DNA of 64,000 nt from Neostapfia colusana (GCA_030760725.1 JASWHV010000016.1:19087084-19151083); one strand, 5' to 3'. Shown: positions 39,006-52,800, counted from the stretch's first letter. Notes: generated from the letters alone by a model not told the origin. Translations and numbers: made by a program.

Positions 39006-41206
39006 TGTATGGGCCTCAGTTTTTGACAGATGTTTGAAGTGTTCATCACAACACACACACCTCATTTGAAGTAAGTTGATGAACACATTTGAAGAGCAAG
39101 TAACCACCATCAACATGCTCATTAGAAAACAAACCCACAAGATGCAAAAGTGGCATTTCCCACATACATCATATAGGGGTTGGGCATTGGGAAAATTCCT
39201 ACACATTGCTAGGAATGTCCATGCCAAGTTTCACCCAAATTTAAAACCTTTTTTAGGTCATTTTGGGTATAGCTAGAAAGAGGGTAGTTTGAACTCAAAT
39301 TCAAATTCAAACTGTTTTTATCCCATGAATTCAAAAGTGGGAGGCATATTCTTACTCAGCACATTTTTGTGAGCTCACACACCAACTTTCACTCCATTTG
39401 GAGTTGAGCTTGACATGAGCTAAGTGGAGCAAATTCAAACTTTATTTGAATTTCAAACTGAACATGTGCTGAAATTTATTTAAACCAAACCCAATTTGAA
39501 TTCTAACCAATTCAAATGGCTCAAGGGTAGATAATTCAAATCACCATGGGCTTTGTGGGGACTACTGTTTACAACAGTGAATTGGAGTTAAGTTCAGAGG
39601 TTAAAATTAAAAGTGGGACCCACATGTCAGCCACTGCTTCAAATCAAACTGACTGAAACAGAGAACACTCGGTTCTCGGGTGCAGCCCGCGCGCGGCACC
39701 GAGGGGCCGGCTGGCGCCAGCTCCTGCTGTGTGCCCCGAGCTGGAGACCAGCCGCCCAGGCTTCTTATCCCCCCCCCCCCCGGCGTGTTCCCGTCACTTA
39801 TCTCCCGAGTTCCCGACGTTCTCGGCCTGTTTTTCCACCCGAGCTCCACCGCAACCCGCAGCCTCTCAATCTTGCGCTTGATCAGTCCGATCACTCGCAA
39901 GCACAGCCTCCTCCACAGCAAAATGGCACTGGGAGATCGTGAGCAACATCCTAGACCCCGTGTTGGCCAGTGAGCAGGCGTCCTCGAGCTACACCGGACC
40001 TCTTCTCCAGCGGACCAAGCGTCGCCGCCGATCGGGCTCTCGTGGACAGCACGGCACAGCTGTTGTCACGTCCCCTTCTCTACACAAGAAAGGTGTGTGA
40101 TTGTATGCAGATGGATTAGCCGAAAGCCGTTTGGCAATTGATCAACCATCGGTCGAGAATTTCCAAATTTACTCTCGGCCAGTTCATAGGAACCGAGCTT
40201 GCCTTCGAGTGAAATTCGTGCCCTACACGCTAGGGTTGGTCAAGCCCATTACCCAGTGGATTCTACGCATGTTAGCACCCATGCTCGAACTGGAATCAGA
40301 GAAAACCATCAAGAATCGGCCGTGATATGGTCGTTTTCCCCACCGCCGTGGCTGAGTACCTCGGCTCACCGTCGAGAGCATAGTTGCCGGCGTTTCTAGC
40401 TTCCACCAGCCCTGGTTCATGTTCTCCATGCTCCACTGATGCTCTCCGCCCGATTCCCGATCGATTTGGTGCACGGGAGAGTGAAACCGACCTCACCAGA
40501 ACCCTAGCAGGTGCTGTCACCGGTGCGCACGGGTTTCCGGTCATCGCCGGCGGCCGGCGAGCCCACCATCGAGTCCAGGGGGTCGGAAAAGGGGCAGGCT
40601 GCGAGTTTCGGGCCGGGGGATGGCCGGGAACTCAATTCTGGCGAGGGTCACCGGAGACCGCCACCGCTGAGCAGTTGGCGCGAGGAGGGAGACGAAGCAC
40701 TGTATGCGGGGCCCACGGGCAGGAGTTTAAACTTTTCTTCGATTTTCAGTTTTAGTCCAAACTTCAAACCCACATAACTTTGCCTAGGAAGCTCCAAATC
40801 GAGTGAATCGAATTTTGTTGGATTCAGCTCTTCAAGTACTTTCCAGCAAATCAAGTTTCACATCATGAAAATCCTTAATTCTCCAGAATTAATTCCTCAA
40901 AGTTTAAACTGTTTGGAATTTTAACTGGAGAATCCTGTGGAGGAAAATTCTGAAATTTTGCTGGGATGTTCACCAAAATATCCCTGAACTACCATAAAAA
41001 TTTCAGATCCATTTTGATCCACCTAATGGTGTGATTAGTGGAACTGTTTCAGAGAAAATAGAAAATGTTCAGAAACATTTTCAGAATTTTCTCTGAAATT
41101 GTTTAGCTCATATCTTTAGTTAGGAACCTTCAAATTAAGTGAGACCAATTCCATTAGAACCCTCTGAAAATCTAGTTTTCAGAAAGTCATGGCTTGCTCC
41201 ATGAAA
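39006..41206 (+). mobile_element. Element F: 5' part of a B-related LTR
   Basis: It starts TGTATGGGCCTCAG and follows the element B LTR with many substitutions and small indels through the U3 and the region up to TCATGAAA. C1 then inserts. The rest of F should lie right of the window, so it could be a solo LTR or the start of a complete element. A run of 13-14 C at about 39770 lies where a TATA-like box occurs in B. Confidence 0.85.
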
Positions 41207-44200
41207 TGTAAAAGACCAAGAAAAGGGACTTGCAAAAATTTTTCATCACCTCACAACATCACAGTTTTTGTTGTGGATAGCTTGTGAAAAATTGTGAAGA
41301 GCAAGTAAACTCCATCAAAAGAGTGATTAGAGGGGAAAGCCTACACTTTCACAAAGTAGGATTTCTACACATGAACATGAGAGGTTGAGCTCACCCCTAG
41401 AACTTAAAAAGTCTTGGGAAGATTCAGGCCAAGTTTCATGTAAATCCAACACTTTTTGAGGCACTTTTGGAGGTATTTGAAAAAGAGGCCAATTTGAATG
41501 TAAATTCAAATTGAAGCAACTTTCATCACTCAAATTCAAAAGTTATCTTGATATTCAAACTCAGCATATTTTTCTGAGTAAGCCCACCAATTTTCATCCC
41601 CATTGGAGTTCATCTTGTCAAGAGCTAAATTTTCAATAATTCAAAATCAAATTTGAATTTCAGTTTAAACATGAAGCAAGTTTAGCCAAACAAAGTTCAA
41701 ATTTGGGAAACCAAATTTAAACTATGACTTGGTGATTAAGTCTCACATTCAATTGTGAGTAGCTGGAGATATTTTCAGCAAAAACAGAGATGAAAAATGG
41801 AAAATACATTAGGGGGGAGAGGAGGGCCCACTGGTCAGCAGGCTTAAGGCCGAAGGCAGCTCGGGCGAGTCATCCGGCAGCCGGCGATTAGCGCTCTGCA
41901 CCTCCTGCTCCCGCGCCCGAGTGAACGAGGCCACCGCACGGTGAAAACCGCAAGTCAACACGCCAGCGCGACGCCCACTCGGTTGTTCTCACGGTGCCCC
42001 GGCCGACCGACGTTCTCCCACCCACCGCCACCTCAGCTCGCAAGCGTTTTCATCGCCGCTTTCTGGTCGCCGGCGTCCAACCAGCACAGGCGCTCTTGTG
42101 CCCGACAATCAACACAAGAAAGGACCGCCTTGAGGTGCTGATCCTTCTGGTCCCAACCGTTCTTCATTTCGTGTACTGTCGGGGGAGGTTTTCGCCGGGG
42201 AAGTCTCGGTAGTCCTAAGACCGAGCCACCAACAAATCTTTAAAATCACGGGTATTGTCTCATCACCGGGCATACCGAGCTACACACACGATATATACCC
42301 TGCCACGACCACCTAGGAACAAAAACCAGCAAGAACCATGGGCTAGGGTTACGGTTCTTCAAAGTTTTCAGAGCACAGCCGATATCGGGCCTAGGCCGAT
42401 GGTGAGGTCCTAGTTCTGGCCATTTCCATGGCCAACCGAGCTTGTATTCATTCTCAGCATGCCACGGCAGAGCTGTAGAAGCAAACCGCTTGAGAAATAA
42501 GGCCCTGAGTAGCCCGAGCGACATCGCCGTAGTAGAGAGAAGCTCTGTCACCGCCGCGGGCATAGTTCCGGCCATTGCCGAGCTCCAGTGAGGGCACCAG
42601 CGTGTTCTCCGAGTCGAGTTAGGCACAGGCGGCAAGTTTCGTCAAAGGTCGGACGGTGAAACGCCCGGCGGTGAGCGCTCCGGCGAAGCGCCACCGAGGG
42701 AGCTGCGGGATAGTGCGTGGTAGACGAAGAGGGGGCCGGGTCCACCGGTCAGCCTCTGGTCTCTGCCTGGGGATCTGTTTGCAGCCGGGATTCGGTGCGG
42801 CAGCGCGGGTAAAACCCCGTGGGCCGCGGTGTGGCCGCACTCTGAGTGGGCCGGCTTGAGGAATGGGCCCCACCCGCAGAATTTAAACATTTTGGGAATT
42901 TTCCAGTTTAGTTCAACTTCAAATGCATAGAACTTTTGCTAGGAAGCTCCAAATCAAATGAACCAAATTTTGCTGAACTCAGAATTCTGAGTACTTTCCA
43001 GCAATATAAATTTCAGCTCATGAAACCTAATAGTTATCCAGAATTAATTCCCTTAAATTTAAACTGCTGGAAATTTTATCTGGAGAATTACTTTATGAAA
43101 AATGCTGAAAATCCTTGAGTCACAGTAAAATTTTCAGACTCATCCAAGTTAATTTAGTCCCCCTAATGGGGTGATTAAGTGAACTGCCCTGAGAAAATAG
43201 AAAAATGTACAGAAACATTTTTCAGATTTTCTTAAATCTTAATTAGGGCATAACTTTCAGTAGAATTCTTCAAATGACATGAAACAAATTCTATTAGAAC
43301 CATCTTAAATTCTACTTTCCAGAAAGTAATGGTTGGAGCCATGAAAACCCCTGGAATTACTTAGAGGCTCAATTATTGACCAAATAGGCTTTTATTTGTA
43401 CAAAGCTCAAATGAACTTTGTTTCAAATGAAACTTGGTCAAGACTCTGGTTACGACCCTACCAAGCCACCATACAAAATTCAGAACCAAAGGGGAGGGCT
43501 AGCTAGAGTTATTAGTAATTATGCGTTCAAATTACACATTGCATTTAAATTGACATGTAGTATTTCATTAACGTGTAGTCGCGGAAGGCGAGGAGGCTTC
43601 GGAGGTACTCGACTTCCTCCTTCCGGAAGAAGAACTAACCCCTGACCAGCAGCAACAAGGCAAGCCCCGGTTTGCATTAAGCCCTTTTATAAGGTTTTAT
43701 TTTGTTTACATACGTAGTATGAAGTGTATATGTGCATTAGGTGTAGGATGGATGAAAACCCCACTTGCATGACCAGAATTTTTCCATAAGAGTGAGGGTA
43801 GTGTCTAAGACCTCGAGTAGACATGCTATGCTCAATAATTCATAGGACTTCGGTACAAGTCGAGTAGTTGGAATCTACTCGCGAGATAGGCTGGGGACAC
43901 ACGGGTTCGGTTGAGGGATGTGAGATCACTTTAGTAATGAAAATGAGACTAGGCAGGGGCTAGGGCGCAGCAAGAGGAAGTCTTGTGTGCACAGCCCTGT
44001 CCGTGTCGATTGAGGACCGATCCGTGTGCGGCCCTGCTGAACAAGTATTGAACGTACCGAAGGCATATCGATACATGGGCCCCGATAAACCGATGTAGCC
44101 TAAACCTCCGGGCGTCGAGGCATAGCACACCGATTTATAGGTGTAGGTTGAGGGCAGCAAGGTGGAAATCTGCCAACGGGCATAGAGAGATGCTCCGTGT

Positions 44201-45043
44201 GGGGAATCTCCTGCTCGTTTCGGTGCGACCAGTTTGACGTTTGGGCTGTTGGGTGAAAGGTTGTCCCGTACGACATCGAGTGAGCGTGCTGTGCAGCTTC
44301 ACGGGTGGGCGTACATGACGTGCTCTTTGGGTTTCCCCGCAGGTGTATATCGAGTCGATTCATCGTCCCTCGCGGTGACGAGTACTGCTTGTTCACTGCA
44401 CCGTAACGTTGATAATTTATGGAATGTTATGCTTCAATATTGTTGTTATGATATAATTGTATTGCTACACGTGTGCCACCAAATATTGCTTACTAAATTT
44501 CAGATTTCCGAACTGTTAACTTGTTGCTAAAAAGATGAATTAAGGATGAACTGTTAGGCATGTCCATTTGCTGCAATGTTACTATCCTATGTTCCTTGCA
44601 CACCTCATGTAGAGTTTCATGCCAAGGTGAGTCGGTTAAGTCTTGTTGAGCCATCGTGCTCACGATTGCTGCTGAAGTGTTTTTCAGGTTAGGAGCCATC
44701 CACGGACTCGGAGTACAAGTCCACCGGTGAGGGTTACCCTCTGTCGGGGACCACGGCTGAGTGGGAGCCGTACACGCCGTGCTGAGCTCGGGAGTGCAGC
44801 TAGTGTGGGTTGCCCTAGGGCTGGGCAACCGGCTTTTGCTAGATAGGCGGGCGTGAGTTGTAGAAAAGTAGACTTCCGCTGTGTAATAAATACAATAGTT
44901 TGTAACTGAATATTGTACCATTTGTACATTCAGTTTGCTTTTCCCATGTAATATAATGTGCCCTTATGACGTGTGCTGTTGGGTGTCGCATCGTGCGGCA
45001 CCACCCTCTGCGATCCTGGATGAGCGGATTCCGGTCCGCCACA
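41207..45043 (+). repeat. Element C1 5' LTR (3837 bp)
   Basis: It starts TGTAAAAGACCAAG and ends GGTCCGCCACA. The minus-strand E LTR (55325-59381) is homologous. Organisation mirrors the B LTR: A/T-rich U3, GC-rich middle, exon-like segments, then AATAAA at 44885-44890. Confidence 0.9.
43579..44785 (+). pseudogene. LTR acidic peptide exons, C1 5' LTR copy (43579-43659 open; 44688-44785 broken)
   Basis: Exon one follows ACGTGTAG, is fully open (EVLDFLLPEEELTPDQ motif) and ends CAAG before the GC donor GCAAGC. Exon two follows GTTTTTCAG, but its second codon is TAG, where the other C-family copies have GAG, so this copy would give a truncated product. The stop at 44783-44785 is 99 nt before AATAAA. 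Confidence 0.45.
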
Positions 45044-45046
45044 GCC

Positions 45047-45058
45047 TGGTATCAGAGC
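45047..45058 (+). other. Element C1 primer-binding site
   Basis: TGGTATCAGAGC lies four bases after the LTR end and is complementary to initiator Met-tRNA. Confidence 0.9.
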
Positions 45059-47019
45059 TGCATTGGGGATAGCACAGTACTTAAGGACTGTATTACGGGA
45101 AAAACTTAGGTTTACGGTGAAGATTCGGTAGTTGCCCAAGTAAGGACTATATTAGCATAGTTACTTAAAGTGGCAAAGACTAACATATTTGTTATAATTC
45201 TGAATTTTAATTATGTAACGACGCACCTACGCTCTGGTAAGATTGGTAAGGAACGCCACCGAAAGCGGTTCAATTTCGGTTAGCTCCCCTGACGATGGTT
45301 CAGGGATAGGTCTCACAGCTTGGTGTGAGACGTCAATATGAAACTCTCGGACTCTTCATGTTCCTAAGTTCATATGAAACGCTGATCCCTAGCGTGCATT
45401 AGGCAAGTGAGTGGAGACCCCATCGCGTGGTCAGTAACGCGAGAGTGTGTTCGTCTGGAAGTAGCCCTGGAGGACATACGCAGCGCTTGCCATCGGCGTG
45501 CCCTGCAGGGCAGTAGGTGGTATCTGTTGGGCTGATAACATTCCCAACCGTGACGACCCGTTCATGACATACTCGGGTTCCCCGTCGTGTGATGTTGAAA
45601 CACGATCACGTACCTTGAGACGTGACCTAACTCAAGGACGGCCGTATGGCAATGATACGGGCGTTTGTATTTACTTTTAAATATGATCCTGCCTGAAATG
45701 AAAACAACCATTGAGTGCATCACTAGTGTGTGGTTTGCTGCAGGTACAAACCACGTATGTATCCGTGTAGTAAACGTGTGCGAGAGACCGTTTAGTGCGA
45801 CACTTGAGAGGTATATGCCGGTATAATCCGGTTAGGATTTTCTTTTTGTGAGGAAAGTAGTACCGAGATATTGTAGGCATATGCATGAAAATAATGATAA
45901 CAAGGAATTAAAAATCATTAGGTTCAACATTTAGGACCCTGGTTGGGTAGACAAATTGGATAGTGATGAGTGTAGTTTCAAAAAGACTGAAAAACAGGGT
46001 GCTCTGTTTTGGGCAGCAAGTTTGCTGAACTTCAACAGAGCACAACTCACAGGTATTTTAGCCCAGGGAGGTGTGGTATATAGTTCTGGAAAGTTATTTT
46101 AGTACTCTACAATTTTGTTGTAGACTTCCAGAGCTGAAACTCACCTTAAGACGGAGTTAATCCCAGAGAAATGTAAACCGTCCAGAATCAGGACAGAGTT
46201 GAACACTCTCTGGACTGTTCTGTTTTTCAAACATAACTTCCAGTAGAAAAATCTAAAATTTTCATATGATACATCATTATAAAGGGTAGAATATGTTTTA
46301 CATCTTTGCAATTCAAAGTTTCTGAAATTTCAGCACAGAATTCAGTGGAAATCAGAGTTGAAAACAGCAACTTCCCAAAGGAGGTGCTGTTAAAATTCTT
46401 CCAGAAATTCTGCTGATTTGAATGACCATAACTTTTTAACCAAATCTGATATGAGGGCAAGTAAATACTCGTTGGAAAGATACTGAAGTTAACTTTAACT
46501 TTGGTATTCAGCTTGAGTCATGAAAACGCCCAGAACCAGATCAAAATCTCGGATATCTAGAAACAGGTTATTCTGACAGAGGAATGACAGTTGAACTCAT
46601 TTGAGAGATTGTTGTACACTAGAGGGGGTTTGAGTACTCCCAATGTGGTAGAACATACTCATGAGGGGTTATATTCAACTAGTGGAAGATTTGAGTATAG
46701 GTCTCACTCAAGTTTTTTTACTAGAGACCATGTTTGTGTCGAATTGAAGATAAAAGGGTAGTATACGTGATGACAACACGATAGTAATGTCTCGTAGTGA
46801 ACAAACCTAGTTATGGTGAGCTTCCAAAGAGGAGGTTCATCAAGTTGGATGTAACTAGCGTGTATTTGGTCTGGTAATGGTGTAGCTTGTGCAAAGTTAT
46901 TACATTATCTACATACGAGATGTATCGCATGTTTTATTGTCATTATGTTGTTACGCCTATTTCATTTGACTGCATGGAAATATGTTGCGGGACTGATGTT
47001 TAATGTTGTATGGTTGCAG
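45059..47019 (+). other. Element C1 leader, without the extra ORF
   Basis: The leader is related to that of B in several stretches (for example GAAGTTAACTTTAACTTTGG near 46485) and has the same recurring CTGGAAAG / CTTCCAG hairpin-like motif. It has no counterpart of the 314-aa ORF. It ends with GGTTGCAG directly before the gag ATG at 47020. Confidence 0.6.
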
Positions 47020-48682
47020 ATGGTTCGCACTAGGACCACGCACGAGGTTGGTGGCTCTAGCCAACAGGGGGGCGATGACTCCCAGCCACCGGCCTACGAC
47101 AGCACCCCGCAGCAGCAGCCACCACCGCCGCCTCCGCTTACTCTAGCAGATGTGATAGCGGCACTGGTAGGTGGTCGTGAGGAGCAGACCGACCTGCTCC
47201 GCACGATCGTGCAGAATACGTCCCAGGCGGGGGGGGGTGTCAATACAGAGGGCCTCGTGAGCCCCGTGAGGTGTCGTACTCGGATTTCATGAGTATGCAC
47301 CCTCCAGTGTTCACAGAATCTGAAGAACCACTGGAGGCCGACAACTGGCTGCGGACAATCGAGTCCAAGTTCGGGCTGCTCCAATGCACGGAGCGGCAAA
47401 AGACTTTGTTCGCAGCGTAGCAACTTCACGGTGCCGGTGGTGCATGGTGGCGAATTATGTCGCCTCACGTCCGGCTGGCCATGCCGTGGAGTGGGAAGAG
47501 TTCTGGGAGGCGTTCCGCGCCTATCACATTCCTCCCGGAATAATGAAGAGAAAGTTCCAAGAGTTCTTGGAGCTGAAGCAGGGCGGGAGGAGTGCCCATG
47601 ACTACTCCCATGCCTTCAACCATCTGGCGCAATATGCGTCAGACTACATCTCCACTGAGGAGAAATAGCGGGAGCACTTCTATCGGGGGTTACACCCTGA
47701 AATGAAGACGCATCTCGTGCAATGGAATCGCGGCACCTTCAACGACCTAGTCAATGCAGCGATTTTGCAAGAGGACGCTCAGCGAGAGTTGGCAGCTGAG
47801 CAGCGGAAGCGCAGCGTTCCACCCAGCGGTGGGAGTGGTGCTCCCCAGAAGTACCGCATGGTGTATCAGACACCATCCGGGCAGCAGTGGCATCCACTGG
47901 TGCGACCTCAGCGGTTCGGGGGACGTTCGTTTCAGTCACATCCGTTCCGTCAACCGATGCCACCACCAAGACAGCAGCAGCAGCAGCAGCAGCAGACGGC
48001 ACCCCGGGCGTTTCCACCGCCACAACGTGCCCCGGGTTTCCGTCCACCGATCAGCGGGGAACCGCCCCGTTTCACTTGCATCACGTGTGGCCAGGCGGGC
48101 CACTTCGCGAAGGACTGTCCCCAGGGGCAGCAAAGAAGCGGGCAAGCCCAGTTCCAGGGCGGTGCTCGAGGAAGACCTCCGGTCAAAAAGGTTGGTCAGC
48201 GGACTGGGGGCGTTCGCCACCTTGACAATGAGGACGCCCCGGAGGGAGACAATGTGCTGGCGGGTACGTTTACTCTCAACAATCAAGCCATCGTCATACT
48301 GTTTGATTCTGGTGCAACCCACAGCTTTATAAGTGCATCCTATGTGGCTAAGCATCAAATGCAAGTCTTCCCAACCGACTGCACCTATATGATATGCTCA
48401 CCGGGAGGGAAGATCTCAGCAAATATGATGATCCCAAAGGCACCGCTGTTCTTAGGTGGGAAACTATATCCCACCACATTGATAATCCTTATGGGGCAAA
48501 AGATTGATGCAATCTTAGGGATGTCATGGCTACAATACCATGGCGCTGTCCTGGAGACTTGGACACAGACGGTTCATTTAAACTCTCCATTTCACCGTCC
48601 ACATTCCATGGTGTTAGACACGCCAGTCCTGGAAATTTCAGCAATTAATAATGCTGAAGCTCTCAAGTTAGAGGACATCCCC
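47020..48682 (+). pseudogene. Element C1 gag and protease region, decayed
   Basis: The start is MVRTRTTHEVGGSSQ. A frameshift lies at a G run near 47228, and there are stops at about 47420 and 47666. Gag motifs are recognisable: FRAYHIPPGIMKRKFQEF, polyQ near 47972, zinc knuckle CITCGQAGHFAKDC near 48085. The protease LFDSGATHSFISASYVAKHQ (about 48301) is open and lacks the stop seen in E. The coding part ends in the protease/RT linker at LEDIPVV, where the deletion joins it to the LTR. Confidence 0.82.
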
Positions 48683-49836
48683 GTAGTTGGAATGTACTCG
48701 CGAGATAGACTGGGGACACACGGGTTCGGTTGAGGGATGTGAGATCACTTTAGTAATGAAAATGAGACTAGGCAGGGGCGAGGACGCAGCAAGAGGAAGT
48801 CTTGTGTGCGCAGCCCTGTCCGTGTCAATTGAGGACCGATCTGTGTGCGGCCCTGCTGAACAAGTATTGAACGTACCGAAGGCGTATCGGATATATGGGC
48901 CCCGATAAACCGATGTATCCTAAACCTCCGGGCGTCGAGGCATAGCACACTGATTTATAGGTGTAGGTTGAGGGCAGCAAGGTGGAAATCTGCCAACGGG
49001 CATAGAGAGATTCTCTGTGTGGGGAACCTCCTGCTCGTTTCGGTGCGACCGGTTCGACGTTTGGGCTGTTGGGTGAAAGGTTGTCCCGTACGACATCGAG
49101 TGAGCGTGCTGTGCAGCTTCACCGGTGGGCGTACGTGACGTGCTCTTTGGGTTTCCCTGCAGGTGTATATCGAGTCGATTCGCCGTCCCTCGCGGTGACG
49201 AGTACCGCTTGTTCACTGCGTCGTAACGTAGATAATTTGTGGAATGTTATGCTTCAATATTGCTGTTATGATATAATTGTATTGCTACATGTGTGCCACC
49301 AAATATTGCTTACTAAATTTCAGATTTCCGAACTGTTAACTTGTTGCTAAAAAGATGAATTAAGGATGAACTGTTAGGCATGTCCATTTGCTGCAATGTT
49401 ACTATCCTATGTTCATTGCACACCTCATGTAGAGTTTCATGCCTAGATGAGTCGGTTAAGTCTTGTTGAGCCATCGTGCTCACGATTGCTGCTTAAGTGT
49501 TTTTCAGGTGAGGAGCCACCCACGGACTCGGAGTACGAGTCCACCGGCGAGGGTTACCCTCCGTCGGGGACCACAGTTGAGTGGGAGCCGTACACGCAGC
49601 ACTGAGCTGGGGAGTGCAGCTAGTGTGGGTTGCCCTAGGGATGGGCAACCGGCTTTTGCTAGATAGGCGGGCGTAAGTTGTAGAAAAGTAGACTTCCGCT
49701 GTGTAATAAATACAATAGTTTGTAACTGAATATTGTACCATTTGTACATTCAGTTTGTTTTTCCCATGTAATATAATGTGCCTATATGACGTGTGCTGTC
49801 AGGTGTCGCATCGTGCGGCACCACCCTCTGCGATCC
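48683..49836 (+). repeat. Element C1 3' LTR, 3' portion only
   Basis: It aligns to 43864-45016 with roughly 2-3% differences by eye. The deletion junction shows a shared GTAGTT. The right end GATCC is followed by the first base of element D. Confidence 0.88.
49508..49605 (+). CDS. LTR acidic peptide terminal exon, C1 3' LTR copy
   Basis: Here the exon is open: G|GT GAG GAG follows GTTTTTCAG and it ends at TGA 49603-49605 with motifs EEPPTDSEYES and VEWEPYT. The upstream exon was removed by the internal deletion, so this copy cannot be used as a pair. Confidence 0.4.
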
Positions 49837-52800
49837 TGACACGACCCCACGGTCTTGTCGAGCCAGGATCACGCTGAGGGGTACTGCGTTGCACAGCATC
49901 GGATAACACACATCACAGGTACAAAGCGGAAGCAAAGTTTATATTACATAAAGTAGCTTATGAACATGTTTACAGCAAAATATGTCCAGTCTACACTCAC
50001 GGGCGTAGACTACGCATCAAGTTCACGTTCAGCCCTTGAACGTGTCCTTGCTAGCACACACACACACTAACTCTGCGGCATGCACGACTCCCACTCGACG
50101 CGGTTCCCCTCCTGGGGTTCCGTCTCCTCTTCGGGAGTCACTTCCTCATAGAATCCTGCAAAAGATTCAAACACAAGCAGTGAGCACGAAGGCTCAGCAA
50201 GTCTGACCCGTCTCACCTAAACATGGAACTTCTACATGAGGGGTGATGGGTTACATGAGGTAAAAATCATTTGCAAGGACTCGCCTAATTAGTAGAACCT
50301 TATTTTCAAGTTTTAGCAGCAGGTTGTGGAGAACCTTACGCTAAGGCACATGAGAGAGCGGCAATCAAACAAGAAACGCATTTCTCTCATGTACTTTGCC
50401 CAAAGTTGAAAAGAACTTTAATAAGCTCTAAACTACAGCAAATCATTAACACTCAAAGTCCATCATTCAATCAGCAACATTTTAACATGTAACTAGCCTG
50501 TTCTTTCTACGTCACGGTACAGTGGACAAGTGGTACTCACTGACTGCGAGGAACGGCGATTATAATCGATTTACACCTGCAGGGTTACCCGAATAACCCG
50601 TCACGTACGCCCGTACTCGATGTTGCCTACAACAACCATCACGGACGCCGTACGCAACCACCTTTTGCCCGTCAGCCAAATATTGAACCGGTCCCATTGT
50701 CCCGAGCAAGAGGTCTCTGCACGCGCATCTCAGTGCCGCCAGCCGATTTACACCTCGAGCTCTCAACCTATCCTCTGAACGACGTGCAATGCCTCAATAC
50801 CCAGCTACCCGAGTTACATCGGTTTCCCAGTTCCCATATATCCGGTAGGTCTTCGGTACTGTTCTAGCTTGTTCAACAGGCCCGCACACGGCTCGGTCCT
50901 CAATCGACATAAGCGGAGCTACAGCACACAGGCCCCAAAGTCCTGCTGCCCTTCCTCTCCGCTCAGTCTCATCTTTCTTGCCATGTGTATCATGTGCTAT
51001 CTCTACCCGAGTCGAGTGCCTCTAGCCTATGCTCGCGAGTAGTTCCAACTACTCGACTTGTACCGAGTCCTACACTATCTTAGCATTGCAGTAGCTAACG
51101 GGGTTTGCAATCCTAAACCCAACCCATGGTTTTCTTGGCTATGCAGTTGGGTTTCCAAACAAGACTAAAGCAAGAAATAAGGTATTCAAGTATGTGCTCA
51201 AAACAATAAAACTTTGTAAAAGTTAATGCAAACCGGAGCTTGCCTTGCTGCTCTTGGTCGTAGGCTATCTGTTCCTCCGGAGTAACGAAGTCTAGGACTT
51301 CGGGTTCCTCCTCGACCTTAGCGACTACATGATAGAAGAAGTACATGTATCAATTTAAATGCATTTGTATTAAGTTTGAACTTGTGAAGCTTATAAGTCC
51401 CACTAGACAGACTCTATGACTGTGAAACTTTTACTGTGGCTTGGTTACATCCTAAATACAGACTTGGTCAAGTTTTAGTTGCAGCAAGGCTCATTTGAGC
51501 CCTCCACAATTAATTATGTACTTAACCTTAATTGGCACTCTTAGGGTGTTCTAGTGATTTTCATGGAACAAACTATGACTTTCTGAAACTAGATTTTCAG
51601 AGGGTTCTAATGGAGTTAGTCTCACTTAATTTGAATGTTCCTAACTAAAGATATGAGCTAAACAATTTCAGAGAAAATTCTGAAAATGTTTCTGAACATT
51701 TTCTATTTTCTCTGGAACAGTTTCACTAATCACACCATTAGGTGGATCAAATGAGCTCAAATGGATCTGAAATTTTTATGGTAGTTCGGTATATTTTGGT
51801 AAACATTCCAGCAAAATTTCAGGATTTTCCCCCAAAGGATTCTCCAGTTAAAATTCCAAACAGTTTAAACTTTGAGGAATTAATTATGGAGAAATAAGGG
51901 TTTTCATGAAGTGAAACATGATTTGCTGGAAAGTACTCAGAGAGCTGAATCCAAAAAAATTTGGTTCACTCGATTTGGAGCTTTCTAGCCAAAGTTATGA
52001 GGATTTGAAGTTTGAATGGAAATCTGAAAATCGGGGACAAAGTTTAAATCTGCCGGGGCCCGCGGGAACACGTGTTGGGCGCGGAGGCGTCAGCACACTG
52101 AGGCCCACAGGGTATTTGCGTGACAGCACACCAGATCCCGGCCGCAGCCCGATCCCAATTTAAAATATCTCCCGCTGACAGCTGGGGTCCACCCCCTTCG
52201 TCTACCTCCCGCCTCCCGCGCTCTGCCGCCGGGGGACCTCGCCAGAGAGCTCGCTGGCAGCTTCTGTGGAGCTCCAAACTTCACAATCTTGGCCGCCCCT
52301 ACCTACTTTCACTCGGGGAACAGGATTCTGGGGTCAGCTCGTCATGACAATGGCCGGTGCATGGTCGGCGACGAGCCGCCACCTCGGAAAGACTTTGGCC
52401 GTGTCGGCTGACTTCCCTAGCACCTCAACTACTCGAGCAACCGGTCAGGAAGCATCAGTGGACCTCAGGGAAGGTCGACATGAGCTTGAGGCAGCTCGGG
52501 GGAGGCCCGAAGTAGGTCCTCACCATGTGCCCGATGCCTCCCGCTTGCTCCGCCGTTGGTAAACCTCGAAATACGCCGGTTGCAGAGGTTCTCCGGCCAA
52601 AGGTTGTGAAGGCAACTTGTGCGTTACCGTGTCTAGTTTACGTGAGAGCGGATTGAGGCCCTCTAATCCTTTCTAGAGTACAAATTCGACGGAACCGCAT
52701 CCGAAGGTCGTTCTGCACACAAAAAGGGGAAAACTGGAAATTCGCCGCCGGTGAGCAAACACTCGGGCTGTGGCTCTGGGGTGAGAAGCACCGGTCACCA

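Larger units (their letters stand above)
41207..49836 (+). mobile_element. Element C1: second Tekay-like family, internally deleted
   Basis: It comprises a 5' LTR (41207-45043), primer site, leader, gag and protease region to 48682, then a sudden join to the middle of its own 3' LTR. The LTR tail is cut at 49836 by element D before its last 27 bp or so. Element E is a less deleted relative on the other strand and shows what is missing. Confidence 0.88.

Noticed and set aside
39770..39784. Run of 13-14 C in element F
   Set aside because: A single homopolymer in a decayed LTR; likely slippage or sequencing uncertainty.
40384..40777. ORFs of 123 and 88 aa in element F
   Set aside because: GC-rich LTR sequence with overlapping open frames; not conserved with B or D.
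41941..42873. Possible host gene fragment in the GC-rich part of the C1 LTR
   Set aside because: The whole stretch aligns in position with the E LTR and has no conserved protein; it is LTR R-region sequence.
47965..47998. CAG repeat (polyQ) in C1 gag
   Set aside because: A similar short polyQ occurs in gag of B and E; it is an ordinary low-complexity linker with small length differences.
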